Below, one piece after another: positions 15,917-25,104 of a stretch of 64,000 nucleotides of DNA. Every line of letters starts with the position of its first letter. Position 1 is the stretch's first letter. The stretch covers positions 1 to 64,000 of the forward strand of contig QCHB01000004.1 of the NCBI GenBank assembly GCA_003278095.1, in the 5' to 3' direction. The position numbers and the translations under genes were made by a program. The notes under the pieces are model-generated. The model saw only the letters and a program-made list of their open reading frames with translations, made no database searches and was not told the origin of the DNA. Origin of the DNA: SAR116 cluster bacterium AG-390-L20. GTDB taxonomy: Bacteria > Pseudomonadota > Alphaproteobacteria > Puniceispirillales > Marisalimonadaceae.

Positions 15917-18900
15917 TTAATTTGACTTATCATTAATAAAAAAATTATTGTCATTTAACCAATCATCTGCAAACAAATCTCTTAAAATACCTGGTGCAAA
16001 TGATAAAGTATTTAATTCAACTTTGGGACTTTCAATTGGTCCAACCATTTTAAATTGTCCTGCAAATAGTCCTTCTTTTTTTAATCCTGTTATTAATTTA
16101 CCAACAGCAGGTACAACACTTATAATTTGTGATATTAATTTAATTGGCGCGACTGATCCTCTCATATCTAAAACTTTTCTTTTTAAATTTATTTTTCCTT
16201 TAGCAGCAATTCCTAATGATTCACTAGAAAGATATACCTTATCAAACGTAAAGTTATGTTTCTTGACATTTATATTTGCTCTACCTTTATCAAAATAAAC
16301 TCCTTCCCCGGAAATGACAGACTGAATACCAGAAAAGCTTAAAACAGATAAGGAGTTAATTATTCCTGGAGTGTTAATTAGACTAAAATTTTTCGATTTA
16401 ATGACACCTTTATAATGATCGTATGTATCATTTAAAAAATTTATATTTATTTTCATTTTACCACTTTTTATATTTTTTGTGAAACCAAGAGCATTAAGAA
16501 GTTTACCTCCATCAGAAGTGTCAAAAATAATACTAGGTAATTTATCTTTGTTTTTTTCCATAATAATTTTAGTTTCTGCACCACCAACTAAACCAAAGCC
16601 ATTAAGCTTCGATATTTTATCGTCTATGTAAATTTCAAATTTTCCACTATCTAATAAAGATGATTTGCCAAGCCATATTTGTCCAAATGCATTTGCTTCA
16701 AAGATAGATTTATTTATTTTTCCCCTTAAGCTACCTGCCAAAGAAATTTTAGGGTCTAAGATAATCTTATCAGCTGTGATTTCAAAACTTATGTTAATAT
16801 TATTGTCGGATTGTTTTTTAAGATTGTCTTTTAAATAAGAAAAATCTATTTTTTTTCCTGAAAAATTTAAGTCAAATATTTTATTTTTTCTAGCAATAGA
16901 TACTTGTTTTAAATCTAATTTTGGAGTCTTAATATTTCTTAATAAAATTTGGGTTGGAGCTATACCATCTAATTTGACAATACCAATTTTATGATTATTT
17001 TTTTCTATTTTTAAATTTATATCCCTTATAAAAGCAAGTTTACCCTTTTGAAAAATAATTTCAGTTTTAATTGAGGATTTTATATTTTTTTTCTTTATGA
17101 GGTTTAAATAATTTATTTTTAAATCTGAATCAGTTAAGTCTGAATTTAACTTTAAATTTAGATCTAGATTGCTAATGTCTCCAGTTAATCTAATATTAAA
17201 CTCAGTATCACCAATGATATCTACATTAAAATTTTTCTTTAGGTAATCAGAAAATTCCTTATTATTTTTTACGTTCAGGAGACCGTTTTTAATAAATTGA
17301 TTTTTAATTACTGTATCTTTTAAAGCATATTGAAGTTTATTATATCTAAATAACATTGCTTTTTTAATTATATAATTACTTCCATTAATTTCAACGTCCT
17401 CAAATGAATACTGTAAATCATCTTTTTCAAATTTAGCTTTATTAATAATAAAATTATTTTTATGAATTTTCAGTTTTATTTTGGCGTTATCGAATTTATA
17501 ATCTAGATTATTTCCCCTTAATAATATAAAGCCTTTTGAAGCATTTAAATCAATATTTGCCCAAGTTTGGTCAATTATTATTTTGTTATTATTTTTATTC
17601 ACTTCAAATTTAAAGTCGCCAGATATAGTACAAAATACTTTTTTAAAGATTTTATCATTGTGTTCAAACCTAATATTACTGAATTTTGAACGCCCACTTA
17701 TTCTGAAAATATTAATTTTTTTAAAAAATGAAAAATTTAAATCTAAATTTATGTTATTTAAATTACCACCTTTGAAATTATCATTATATTGTTTTAAAAT
17801 ATTTAAATTAACGAATGAATTATAAAATTTTTTATTATAACTTAGATGATTTTTTAATATTTTTGTTGACAATCTTTTTATTACAAGATTAGAAAAACCA
17901 GTTTTAGAATTAAAATTTATCTCAGAATACGCTATTATTACATCGCCTATTGATAAATTATTAATCTTCAATAAACCATCTTTTTTGTTCCATAATAATT
18001 TACCGCTTAATTCTGAATTTAAAATAATATCATCATTATTTCTTATAATTAAGTTTGATTTATTTGATAAAAAATTAAAACTTTCTACATTAAAATTTTT
18101 ATCCGTAACAATCTTAAATCTACCCTTTAAGAAACCAGAAATAGTCTCTTTCTCAAATTTTAAACTTTCTTGTAACAAATTACTTAAAAATAATTTAGAG
18201 TCGATATTTTCTATGTTAAAGTTAAAGTTGTTAAAACTTTCTAAAAAGTTAGCTTTTACTGAAAAGTTTAATCTTTTATTTTTACTACAATTCATGTTGA
18301 GTGAACGGGCATTGTTTAAATATTTTGAAATAAAAACGTTTTTACAATTAATTTTTAAAGTACTTTGTTTAAGTGCTTCTCTACGATCTGAAATTAAAAG
18401 GTTAATATTTCCGATTACAATTTTATTTTGCAATATTTTTTTTAATGAGTGCTGTTCATCAAAACCTATTTGATTTATTGATAAAAAAGTTTTAAATAAT
18501 GGTCCTGGTATAAATTTATATTTCTCTAATTTTCCATACAAAGATAAATCTTTAAAATTTAGGTAACTAAATTCAAGATTATCTCTATTAAAAAAAATAT
18601 TTCTAAAAAAGAAATCGTATGAAAATCCTAATTCAATTAGCTTAATATTTGATTTTTCTTTTTGATTAATTGTATGAACTTTTGTGTCATTCAATTCGAT
18701 TTTTACAATATTAGGCCAGTTAGGTTTTAATATCTTTATAGAACTAATTTCAATTATTATATTTTCGTCATTAATTTTTCTTGAAATAAAACTTTTTACT
18801 TTTTTGTTAAGAACACCTTTTAAATTAAATGATTTAATTATAAAGTTTTGTGTTTGTTCTGAATAAACAAACATTGTTGTGACTACCCCGAATATAAAAA

Positions 18901-18940
18901 AAGGTAACATCAAAAGAAGAACTATAACTTTTTTCATCAT
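15917..18940 (-). CDS. AsmA/YhdP-like large envelope protein
   Basis: This 1007-aa protein has one N-terminal membrane anchor (residues 4-26) and a long, Asn/Lys/Ile-rich periplasmic part made of repeating beta strands. The last 190 residues or so, with TPGIINSLSVLSF and IAAKGKINLKRKVLDMRG, match the conserved AsmA-like C-terminal domain. Relatives (YhdP, TamB, AsmA) form beta-groove bridges carrying phospholipids between inner and outer membranes. The middle is poorly conserved and strongly AT-biased. The start is at MMKK after AAAGATG; a second Met follows at once. Confidence 0.82.
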   Translation of the reverse strand: MMKKVIVLLLMLPFFIFGVVTTMFVYSEQTQNFIIKSFNLKGVLNKKVKSFISRKINDENIIIEISSIKILKPNWPNIVKIELNDTKVHTINQKEKSNIKLIELGFSYDFFFRNIFFNRDNLEFSYLNFKDLSLYGKLEKYKFIPGPLFKTFLSINQIGFDEQHSLKKILQNKIVIGNINLLISDRREALKQSTLKINCKNVFISKYLNNARSLNMNCSKNKRLNFSVKANFLESFNNFNFNIENIDSKLFLSNLLQESLKFEKETISGFLKGRFKIVTDKNFNVESFNFLSNKSNLIIRNNDDIILNSELSGKLLWNKKDGLLKINNLSIGDVIIAYSEINFNSKTGFSNLVIKRLSTKILKNHLSYNKKFYNSFVNLNILKQYNDNFKGGNLNNINLDLNFSFFKKINIFRISGRSKFSNIRFEHNDKIFKKVFCTISGDFKFEVNKNNNKIIIDQTWANIDLNASKGFILLRGNNLDYKFDNAKIKLKIHKNNFIINKAKFEKDDLQYSFEDVEINGSNYIIKKAMLFRYNKLQYALKDTVIKNQFIKNGLLNVKNNKEFSDYLKKNFNVDIIGDTEFNIRLTGDISNLDLNLKLNSDLTDSDLKINYLNLIKKKNIKSSIKTEIIFQKGKLAFIRDINLKIEKNNHKIGIVKLDGIAPTQILLRNIKTPKLDLKQVSIARKNKIFDLNFSGKKIDFSYLKDNLKKQSDNNINISFEITADKIILDPKISLAGSLRGKINKSIFEANAFGQIWLGKSSLLDSGKFEIYIDDKISKLNGFGLVGGAETKIIMEKNKDKLPSIIFDTSDGGKLLNALGFTKNIKSGKMKININFLNDTYDHYKGVIKSKNFSLINTPGIINSLSVLSFSGIQSVISGEGVYFDKGRANINVKKHNFTFDKVYLSSESLGIAAKGKINLKRKVLDMRGSVAPIKLISQIISVVPAVGKLITGLKKEGLFAGQFKMVGPIESPKVELNTLSFAPGILRDLFADDWLNDNNFFINDKSN

Positions 18941-19043
18941 CTTTCCTATTTTGTATAAAATTAGATAAATCTTAGTTGATATATTCTTTTGATATAATAT
19001 AACTTAATAAAACTTTTAATACTAATTATATGAGATCTTATTA

Positions 19044-19508
19044 ATGATAAAAATAAATGATGAAATACCTAAGTTTGAAATTTTAACTGATACAGGCGAT
19101 TTTAAAATTTCAAATTATAAAGGAAAAAAAATTGTTGTTTTCTTTTTTCCTAGAGCTGACACTTCTGGATGTACAGCTGAGTCGATTGCTTTTACAAATC
19201 TACAACATGAGTTTGATAAATTAGATTGTATTGTTATTGGTATTTCAAAAGATAATCAAAAAAAGCAAGGTAAATTTAGAGAAAAATATAATCTTACTTG
19301 TGAACTTGGTGCTGACTTTGAAAATGACGTATGCGAACAATTTGGTGTTTGGGTAGAAAAATCTATGTATGGAAAAAAATATATGGGTATTCAAAGATCT
19401 ACGTTTTTATCAAACGAACAGGGTATAATAACAAATATTTGGGAAAAAGTGAAAGTTCCTGGTCATGCAGAAGAGGTTTTAGAAACTGTAAAAAATCTTA
19501 ATAATTGA
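19044..19508 (+). CDS. bcp: Thioredoxin-dependent peroxiredoxin Bcp
   Basis: This 154-aa peroxiredoxin reduces hydroperoxides. The peroxidatic Cys43 lies in FFPRADTSGCTAES. The resolving Cys found five residues later in E. coli Bcp is Ile here, so resolution must use another cysteine or an outside thiol. The family C-terminal pattern STFLSNEQGIITNIW is present. It converges on prfB with one base between the genes. Confidence 0.93.
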   Translation: MIKINDEIPKFEILTDTGDFKISNYKGKKIVVFFFPRADTSGCTAESIAFTNLQHEFDKLDCIVIGISKDNQKKQGKFREKYNLTCELGADFENDVCEQFGVWVEKSMYGKKYMGIQRSTFLSNEQGIITNIWEKVKVPGHAEEVLETVKNLNN

Positions 19509-19509
19509 T

Positions 19510-20616
19510 TTATCTTTTCATTCCAACTTTTAGTGCTAAAGCAGATTCAATAAAAATATCTATGTCGCCATCTAGTACAGATTGAGTGTTTCCTACTTCT
19601 ATATTTGTACGTAGATCTTTGACCATTTGATAAGGATGGAGAACGTAGGATCTTATTTGACTTCCCCAACCTATTTCTCCTTTATCACTTGTACTTTTGT
19701 TATTAATTTCCTCTCTTCGTTTCAATTCAATTTCATATAATTTTGCCCTTAACATGGACATTGCTTGAGCTTTATTTCTGTGCTGAGATCTATCATTCTG
19801 ACATTGTACTACTGTGTTTGTTGGTAAATGTGTAATTCTTATTGCAGAGTCCGTTTTATTAACATGTTGTCCACCTGCACCAGAAGCCCTATATGTATCA
19901 ATTCTTAAATCTTTGTCTTCAATTTCAATATCTATTTCATCATTAATTTGGGGATAAACCCATATTGAAGCAAAACTAGTATGTCTTCTTGATGAAGAAT
20001 CAAAAGGAGATATCCTTACTAATCTATGAACACCTGACTCTGTTTTTCCCCAACCATAGGCGTTAAATCCTTCTATTAATAAAGTACAAGATTTAATACC
20101 TGCCTCATCTCCTGAGCTTTCTTCAATAGTTGAAATTTCATATCCTTTTTTATCTGACCATCTTGAATACATTCTTTGTAACATTAAAGCCCAATCTTGA
20201 GCTTCTGTGCCACCTGCCCCAGCATGTATTTCGATAAAACAATTATTTGTATCAGCTTCACCAGATAACAAACTCTCCAACTGAAGTTTATCACATTTTT
20301 TTACTAAACTATCTATTTGAGAAATTGTTTCGTCAATTAGTTCTTTATCATTTTCTTCCTCCGCCAGATCTATAAGTTCATATAAATTACTTTTCTCAAT
20401 TTCGATAAATTTTATAAGATCTAAATTTTTTTCAATTTGCTTTTTTTCTCTCATAATTGCTTGAGCGTTAGATGTGTTTCTCCAAAAATTTTCAGTTTCA
20501 ATTAATTCATCCAATTCTTTAGTTCGATTTAAAGACTGTTCCCAATTAAAATGTTTTTTTAAAATATTTAAACCATTGTCAATATCTTTAAATTTTACTT
20601 GAATTTCGGTTTGCAT
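19510..20616 (-). CDS. prfB: Peptide chain release factor 2
   Basis: RF2 (368 aa) reads UGA and UAA stop codons. The SPF anticodon-like tripeptide is at 203-205 and the hydrolysis motif GGQ at 248-250. The N-terminal helical domain is in one continuous frame, so the programmed +1 frameshift seen in E. coli prfB is absent. It follows mrcA by 18 bp at the end of an amiC-mrcA-prfB run. Confidence 0.97.
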   Translation of the reverse strand: MQTEIQVKFKDIDNGLNILKKHFNWEQSLNRTKELDELIETENFWRNTSNAQAIMREKKQIEKNLDLIKFIEIEKSNLYELIDLAEEENDKELIDETISQIDSLVKKCDKLQLESLLSGEADTNNCFIEIHAGAGGTEAQDWALMLQRMYSRWSDKKGYEISTIEESSGDEAGIKSCTLLIEGFNAYGWGKTESGVHRLVRISPFDSSSRRHTSFASIWVYPQINDEIDIEIEDKDLRIDTYRASGAGGQHVNKTDSAIRITHLPTNTVVQCQNDRSQHRNKAQAMSMLRAKLYEIELKRREEINNKSTSDKGEIGWGSQIRSYVLHPYQMVKDLRTNIEVGNTQSVLDGDIDIFIESALALKVGMKR

Positions 20617-20634
20617 AACTTGTTCCCTACAAAA

Positions 20635-23367
20635 TTAATATAGAGGCGAAAGATTTTTTATAATTGTATTTGAGTTTTTTAAGTCTATAAAATTTTTATC
20701 AAAGCTTAAATTTGGTAATTGCCCTGGTTTAAAGGCTTCCAAAATAGATTTTTTATCTTTAGCACTTACTTGAAGACCACTATTGGGATTTACAGATATA
20801 AGTTTTATTCCTGGTGGTCTCCTAAATGGAATATCTGGAATATTCAAAAGTGCTTCTTTCATAAAATCTTTAAATATAGGGGCAGCAACTGAACTGCCTG
20901 TTTCTTTGAAACCTAGTGGCCTTGGATCATCAAACCCTACAAACACCCCAACAACTAGGTCACTTGAAAAACCTATAAACCATGCATCAGTATTTGAATT
21001 CGTTGTTCCAGTTTTGCCAGCCAGGTTTTTCCCCAGTGAGTTTATAACAATGCCTGTGCCTCTATCTATTGCTCCTTTTAACATTGATACCATTTGATAA
21101 GCAGAGGATGATGAGATAATTTTCTTCCTTGTATCTTTGATTGCTACTAAAGGAATATTTTTAGAATTGGTGCGTTGACCTTTACAATTTTCACAATTTC
21201 TCTTGTCATGTTTAAAAATAGTAACACCTCTTCTATCTTGAATACGATCAATTAAAGTCGGAGTAATTTTTTTCCCTCCATTAATTATCATCCCATAAGC
21301 ATTAGTTAAACTTAGTAAATCAGTTTCACCCGCTCCTAATGACATTGATAAAAATGGAGGCAAATCTTTACTTATTCCAAATTTATGTGCGTAATCTTGA
21401 ATGATATTTTTAATAGATAAAGAGTTTAGTAAATTCTTTATTAATTCCTTATTTATAAAGATTTTATTATATATTTGATCAATATTTAAATTTTGATTTA
21501 TATATCTAAACAATTGTTTTTTATTAAGGTTATGCTTTATAGAAAAATCTTCTATAATCTTTTTATTAACTTTTTCTGTGTTTTTCTTTTTTTCAGTGAT
21601 ATAATCAACCATAAAATTAACAAATCGAATATCTTTTTTTAATTTTTCTCCAATTAATTTATTTGTATAGCCCTTTTCAATATAATTTTTAATTAACTCT
21701 TCTTCTTTAATAAGTTTAATAGCAAGTCTAGCAGTCATGAGATTTCTAGATTTTTCAATACCAAGTCTCATTGGGCTAGGACCATAGAATTTTTTTGTGT
21801 AATTAGCAGGTTTCCATTTTTTACAACCTGAACATTGATCATAAGCTAACGCTGCATCTAAAATCAAATCTGTAGGTTTGTAAAATCTCTCTAAACCTGC
21901 CAAATATACAAATGGTTTGAATGCAGAACCTGGTTGACGTTTTGCTTGGGTAGATCTATTAAACTCACTTTTTTCAAAGTTATATCCTCCACTCATTGCT
22001 AATACTCTTCCAGTGTGAGGATCTAGAGCGACAATTGCTCCATTCACAATAGGAATCTGAGAAAGAGAGTAAAAGGAGTTTCCCTTATAATTATTTTTTT
22101 TAGCTATAATTACATCCCCAACTTTAATAAATTTCTTAAAGTTTTTGAACTTAGCTCCTAAATAAATATTTAATTTATTTTTGTTATCTTTTTTAATCGT
22201 CTGTGGTCTAGCCCAATTTGCATTTAAGAATTTTATTTTAGCTGACATTCCTTTAAGTAGTAAAATTTTTATAAAATCTTCATTTACCTGAGTAACAATA
22301 GCTGCATACCTGTTTTTTGGAAGGGTTAGTTGAATATTTTGTAAATATTTTGTTATTGCATCATCTTTAAAGTCTAATAAATCAATATTATCTATAGGTC
22401 CTCTCCAACCTTGTCTTTTATCCAAATTCTCTAATCCATTTATGAGTGAATTATCAGCATAAAGTTGCATTAAAGGGTCTAAAGTAGTTCTAACTGAATA
22501 CCCATTTGTATACAATCGCGATCCTATTTTTTTATCTTCTGACAAAATCTTTCTTACTTCTTCAGTAAAATAAGGTGCATAACCTTTGTCAATACCACTT
22601 GATTTACGGATATTTATTAGTTTATTACTCTCTACTTCTTTTGTTTGCTTATCAATATAACCATTCTTATTCATTTGATTTAAAACCCAATTTCTTCTAT
22701 AAAGTGCCTGTTTTGTTTTATGAATTGGATTATAATTATTTGGAGCTTTTGGCAAAGCAGCTAAAAAAGCTGATTCAGCCAAATCAAGATTATCTAAACT
22801 CTTATCAAAATAATTTAAAGCTGCAGCCGCAACCCCATAAGATTTAAACCCTAAATAAATTTCATTTAAATATAGTTCTAGAATTTGATTTTTGGAAAAT
22901 GCCCTTTCAATCCGAATTGCCAATATGGCTTCCTTTATTTTTCTTTCAAAAGACACCTCGGAAGATAATAAAAAGTTTTTAGCAACCTGCTGAGTAATTG
23001 TTGACGCTCCAATTAGTCTTTTTCCCGAACCTATATTTTTTAGATTGGTTAATAAAGCTCTTAATGTAGCTTTTATATCCAAGCCAAAATGATTATAAAA
23101 TTCTTTGTCCTCAGCTGATAAAAATGCATTAATTACACTTTTTGGAATTACGTTAATTGGAACAAAAACTCTTTTCTCGATAGCATATTCTGCAAGAAGT
23201 GCTCCATTGCCTGCATGAATTCTAGTAACTACATCTGGATTATATTTTGATAATTCTTTATAATCTGGAAGTTGTTTTCCAAAATACCATAAGCCATAAA
23301 AGAAAACTATTATTCCTGATAATAACAATAAAAATAAACTAGTTAAAAGATAAGCAAAGAATTTCAT
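20635..23367 (-). CDS. mrcA: Penicillin-binding protein 1A with extra insert
   Basis: This bifunctional class A PBP (910 aa) polymerises and crosslinks peptidoglycan. Seen: membrane anchor at 5-28, GT51 domain with EDKEFYNHFG (Glu86) and GASTITQQVAKN, an OB-like linker (about 325-440), then transpeptidase SAFK (Ser481, Lys484), SRN (540-542) and KTG (785-787). Between the SRN helix and the LSMSLGAGE segment lies an extra stretch, about residues 551-655, very rich in Lys, Ile and Asn and mostly helical. PBP1A proteins usually have only about 15-20 residues there. It lies between amiC and prfB on one strand. Confidence 0.95.
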   Translation of the reverse strand: MKFFAYLLTSLFLLLLSGIIVFFYGLWYFGKQLPDYKELSKYNPDVVTRIHAGNGALLAEYAIEKRVFVPINVIPKSVINAFLSAEDKEFYNHFGLDIKATLRALLTNLKNIGSGKRLIGASTITQQVAKNFLLSSEVSFERKIKEAILAIRIERAFSKNQILELYLNEIYLGFKSYGVAAAALNYFDKSLDNLDLAESAFLAALPKAPNNYNPIHKTKQALYRRNWVLNQMNKNGYIDKQTKEVESNKLINIRKSSGIDKGYAPYFTEEVRKILSEDKKIGSRLYTNGYSVRTTLDPLMQLYADNSLINGLENLDKRQGWRGPIDNIDLLDFKDDAITKYLQNIQLTLPKNRYAAIVTQVNEDFIKILLLKGMSAKIKFLNANWARPQTIKKDNKNKLNIYLGAKFKNFKKFIKVGDVIIAKKNNYKGNSFYSLSQIPIVNGAIVALDPHTGRVLAMSGGYNFEKSEFNRSTQAKRQPGSAFKPFVYLAGLERFYKPTDLILDAALAYDQCSGCKKWKPANYTKKFYGPSPMRLGIEKSRNLMTARLAIKLIKEEELIKNYIEKGYTNKLIGEKLKKDIRFVNFMVDYITEKKKNTEKVNKKIIEDFSIKHNLNKKQLFRYINQNLNIDQIYNKIFINKELIKNLLNSLSIKNIIQDYAHKFGISKDLPPFLSMSLGAGETDLLSLTNAYGMIINGGKKITPTLIDRIQDRRGVTIFKHDKRNCENCKGQRTNSKNIPLVAIKDTRKKIISSSSAYQMVSMLKGAIDRGTGIVINSLGKNLAGKTGTTNSNTDAWFIGFSSDLVVGVFVGFDDPRPLGFKETGSSVAAPIFKDFMKEALLNIPDIPFRRPPGIKLISVNPNSGLQVSAKDKKSILEAFKPGQLPNLSFDKNFIDLKNSNTIIKNLSPLY

Positions 23368-23408
23368 AATTGTTTATATAAATTAAATTAGACATTTTTA
23401 GGACAAGT

Positions 23409-24683
23409 TTATTCTTTATGAGTATCAAAATAGTTTTTTACGGCTACTGCTAAACCATTACTTAGTTCTTTTAAATATTTATTACTTAACATTTTTTTTT
23501 CTTCATGTTTGTTTGATAAAAACCCAACTTCTATGAGCACAGAAGGAATATCGTAAGATTTTAAAACTGAAAATCCTGCAAATCTATGCCCTCTATTTAC
23601 AGCTAATTTTGTTTTTTCAAGATTTGAAAGAATTTTTTTTGCTAAATATGAACTATCATTCATTGCTTTTCTTTGAAACATTTTAATCAAAGTGTCAAAT
23701 ATAATAGGGTCTCTAATTTCATTCTTATTAGCTAAAAAACTATCAACTGCATTTTCTCTTTTAGCTAACATTTTAGCTTCTTTATCTGATGCTTTATCAG
23801 AAAGGCTGAATACGGAAATTCCTTCAGCTTTTTTATTTTTGCTAGAATCTGCATGTATAGAAATAAAAATATCTGCATTATTTATTTTTGCTAAGTTTGT
23901 TCTATCTTTTAAAGATAAATATATATCTTTATCTCGAGATAATATAGTTTCTATATTTTTATACTTTTTCAGAGCCTCTTTTAGCATAATAGAAGTTTTT
24001 AACGTTATATTTTTCTCTAACGTGCCTAAATGACCTACAGCTCCGGGGTCTCTGCCCCCATGGCCTGGATCGATAAATACAAAATATTTACTTTTTGAAA
24101 TAATTTTTTTAAGACTTTTTGGTTTTATCTTTGGGAATTCAATTGATTTAGATTTGAAAGTTTTTTTACTTTTCAAATTATTAATTTGTTTTTCAAGATG
24201 TAAAATATTTCCGTTATTTTTTTTTAAAACATGCTTGGCAATAGCAAAGTTAGTAACACTTGACTTTGAAAACTGGATTTTTAATTTATAAAAGTCTCGA
24301 GTATTTACGTTATCATATATTATATCGGAAATAATTGCGGGTTGCTTCAATTCTAAAACTAGTCTAGAACCTGATACAATTTCATTGTTAAACTTTACAT
24401 TCTTTATTAAATTATTTTTTATATTTTTTTTATTATTAAAAATAATTTTTTTTTCATAATTTAATATTATCCTATACGGATCATCTAAGAAATTGACTTT
24501 AAAATTATCATTTTTTTTAATGTTAAAACATATGATTTTATTTTCTTGAATTTCACAACTTGTATAAATTTTATTAAATTTACTTTTTTGATCCGCAAAT
24601 CCAATCGAATTAATTACATTTAATGAGATAAGAAAAATAAAAAATGAAAGAGAACTATTAATGTTATTTTTGAATTTTATCAC
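23409..24683 (-). CDS. amiC: N-acetylmuramoyl-L-alanine amidase, AmiC type
   Basis: This 424-aa zinc amidase trims peptidoglycan side chains during cell separation. It has an N-terminal signal sequence (to about 30), an AMIN-like beta domain (about 40-140), a Lys-rich linker, and the Amidase_3 domain. The ligands are visible: His208 in DPGHGG, Glu223, His277 in ISIHAD, and catalytic Glu385 in LIEVGF. The start is a GTG. It lies divergently from rne across a 421-bp gap and upstream of mrcA. Confidence 0.95.
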   Translation of the reverse strand: MIKFKNNINSSLSFFIFLISLNVINSIGFADQKSKFNKIYTSCEIQENKIICFNIKKNDNFKVNFLDDPYRIILNYEKKIIFNNKKNIKNNLIKNVKFNNEIVSGSRLVLELKQPAIISDIIYDNVNTRDFYKLKIQFSKSSVTNFAIAKHVLKKNNGNILHLEKQINNLKSKKTFKSKSIEFPKIKPKSLKKIISKSKYFVFIDPGHGGRDPGAVGHLGTLEKNITLKTSIMLKEALKKYKNIETILSRDKDIYLSLKDRTNLAKINNADIFISIHADSSKNKKAEGISVFSLSDKASDKEAKMLAKRENAVDSFLANKNEIRDPIIFDTLIKMFQRKAMNDSSYLAKKILSNLEKTKLAVNRGHRFAGFSVLKSYDIPSVLIEVGFLSNKHEEKKMLSNKYLKELSNGLAVAVKNYFDTHKE

Positions 24684-24742
24684 AATACTACTTGATGGTT
24701 AAAATAATTTTGTTGATAATTTAATACTACAAAAAATAAAGT

Positions 24743-24771
24743 TTGTCTTGATTAGGTTAAAGTTATATAAG
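24743..24771 (+). promoter_or_regulatory. Candidate sigma-70 promoter for rne
   Basis: TTGTCT (24743-24748) and TATAAG (24766-24771) are 17 bp apart. Transcription starting about seven bases downstream would give a leader of about 325 nt before the rne start codon. Confidence 0.4.
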
Positions 24772-24810
24772 TCTGTATGGAATTTATTTGATTTAGTGTT
24801 TATGAAGTTT

Positions 24811-24830
24811 ATAGAAGGTTATAGAAGGTT
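24811..24830 (+). repeat. Tandem decamer repeat in the rne leader
   Basis: ATAGAAGGTT occurs twice back to back and a third partial copy (ATAGAA) follows. It contains AAGG, which resembles a ribosome-binding sequence but has no start codon at a usable distance. Confidence 0.6.
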
Positions 24831-25104
24831 ATAGAATTATTGTTAAATTTACTGAGACACACAACATGTGTTTAAATAGAATGAGTTTAAATCAAGTCTA
24901 ACTTTATCATTTATAAGAAAGTTGTTATTATATTATTTATTTAAAAGGTTTCTTTATTTTTAAAATATCACAGATATAATTCTTACATTTAAATATTTAT
25001 TATTCATGCTTAAATGTATTTACTTTTAACTTCATAAATACTCATTCATGTAGATAATGTGCTATTCAACTATATTTGATCGCACATAGATTTGGAGAGG
25101 AATT

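Larger units (their letters stand above)
24684..25104. other. 421-bp intergenic region between amiC and rne
   Basis: This long gap in a compact genome holds no ORF that looks real. It includes a plausible promoter for rne, a direct repeat of ATAGAAGGTT (24811-24830), a small ACACA-ACA-TGTGT hairpin near 24857-24871 and a strong ribosome site (GGAGAGG) before rne. The implied long leader suits RNase E autoregulation. Confidence 0.5.

Noticed and set aside
20540-20616. Programmed frameshift in prfB
   Set aside because: The N-terminal helical domain and the core are in one frame and no in-frame TGA interrupts it, so no frameshift is needed.
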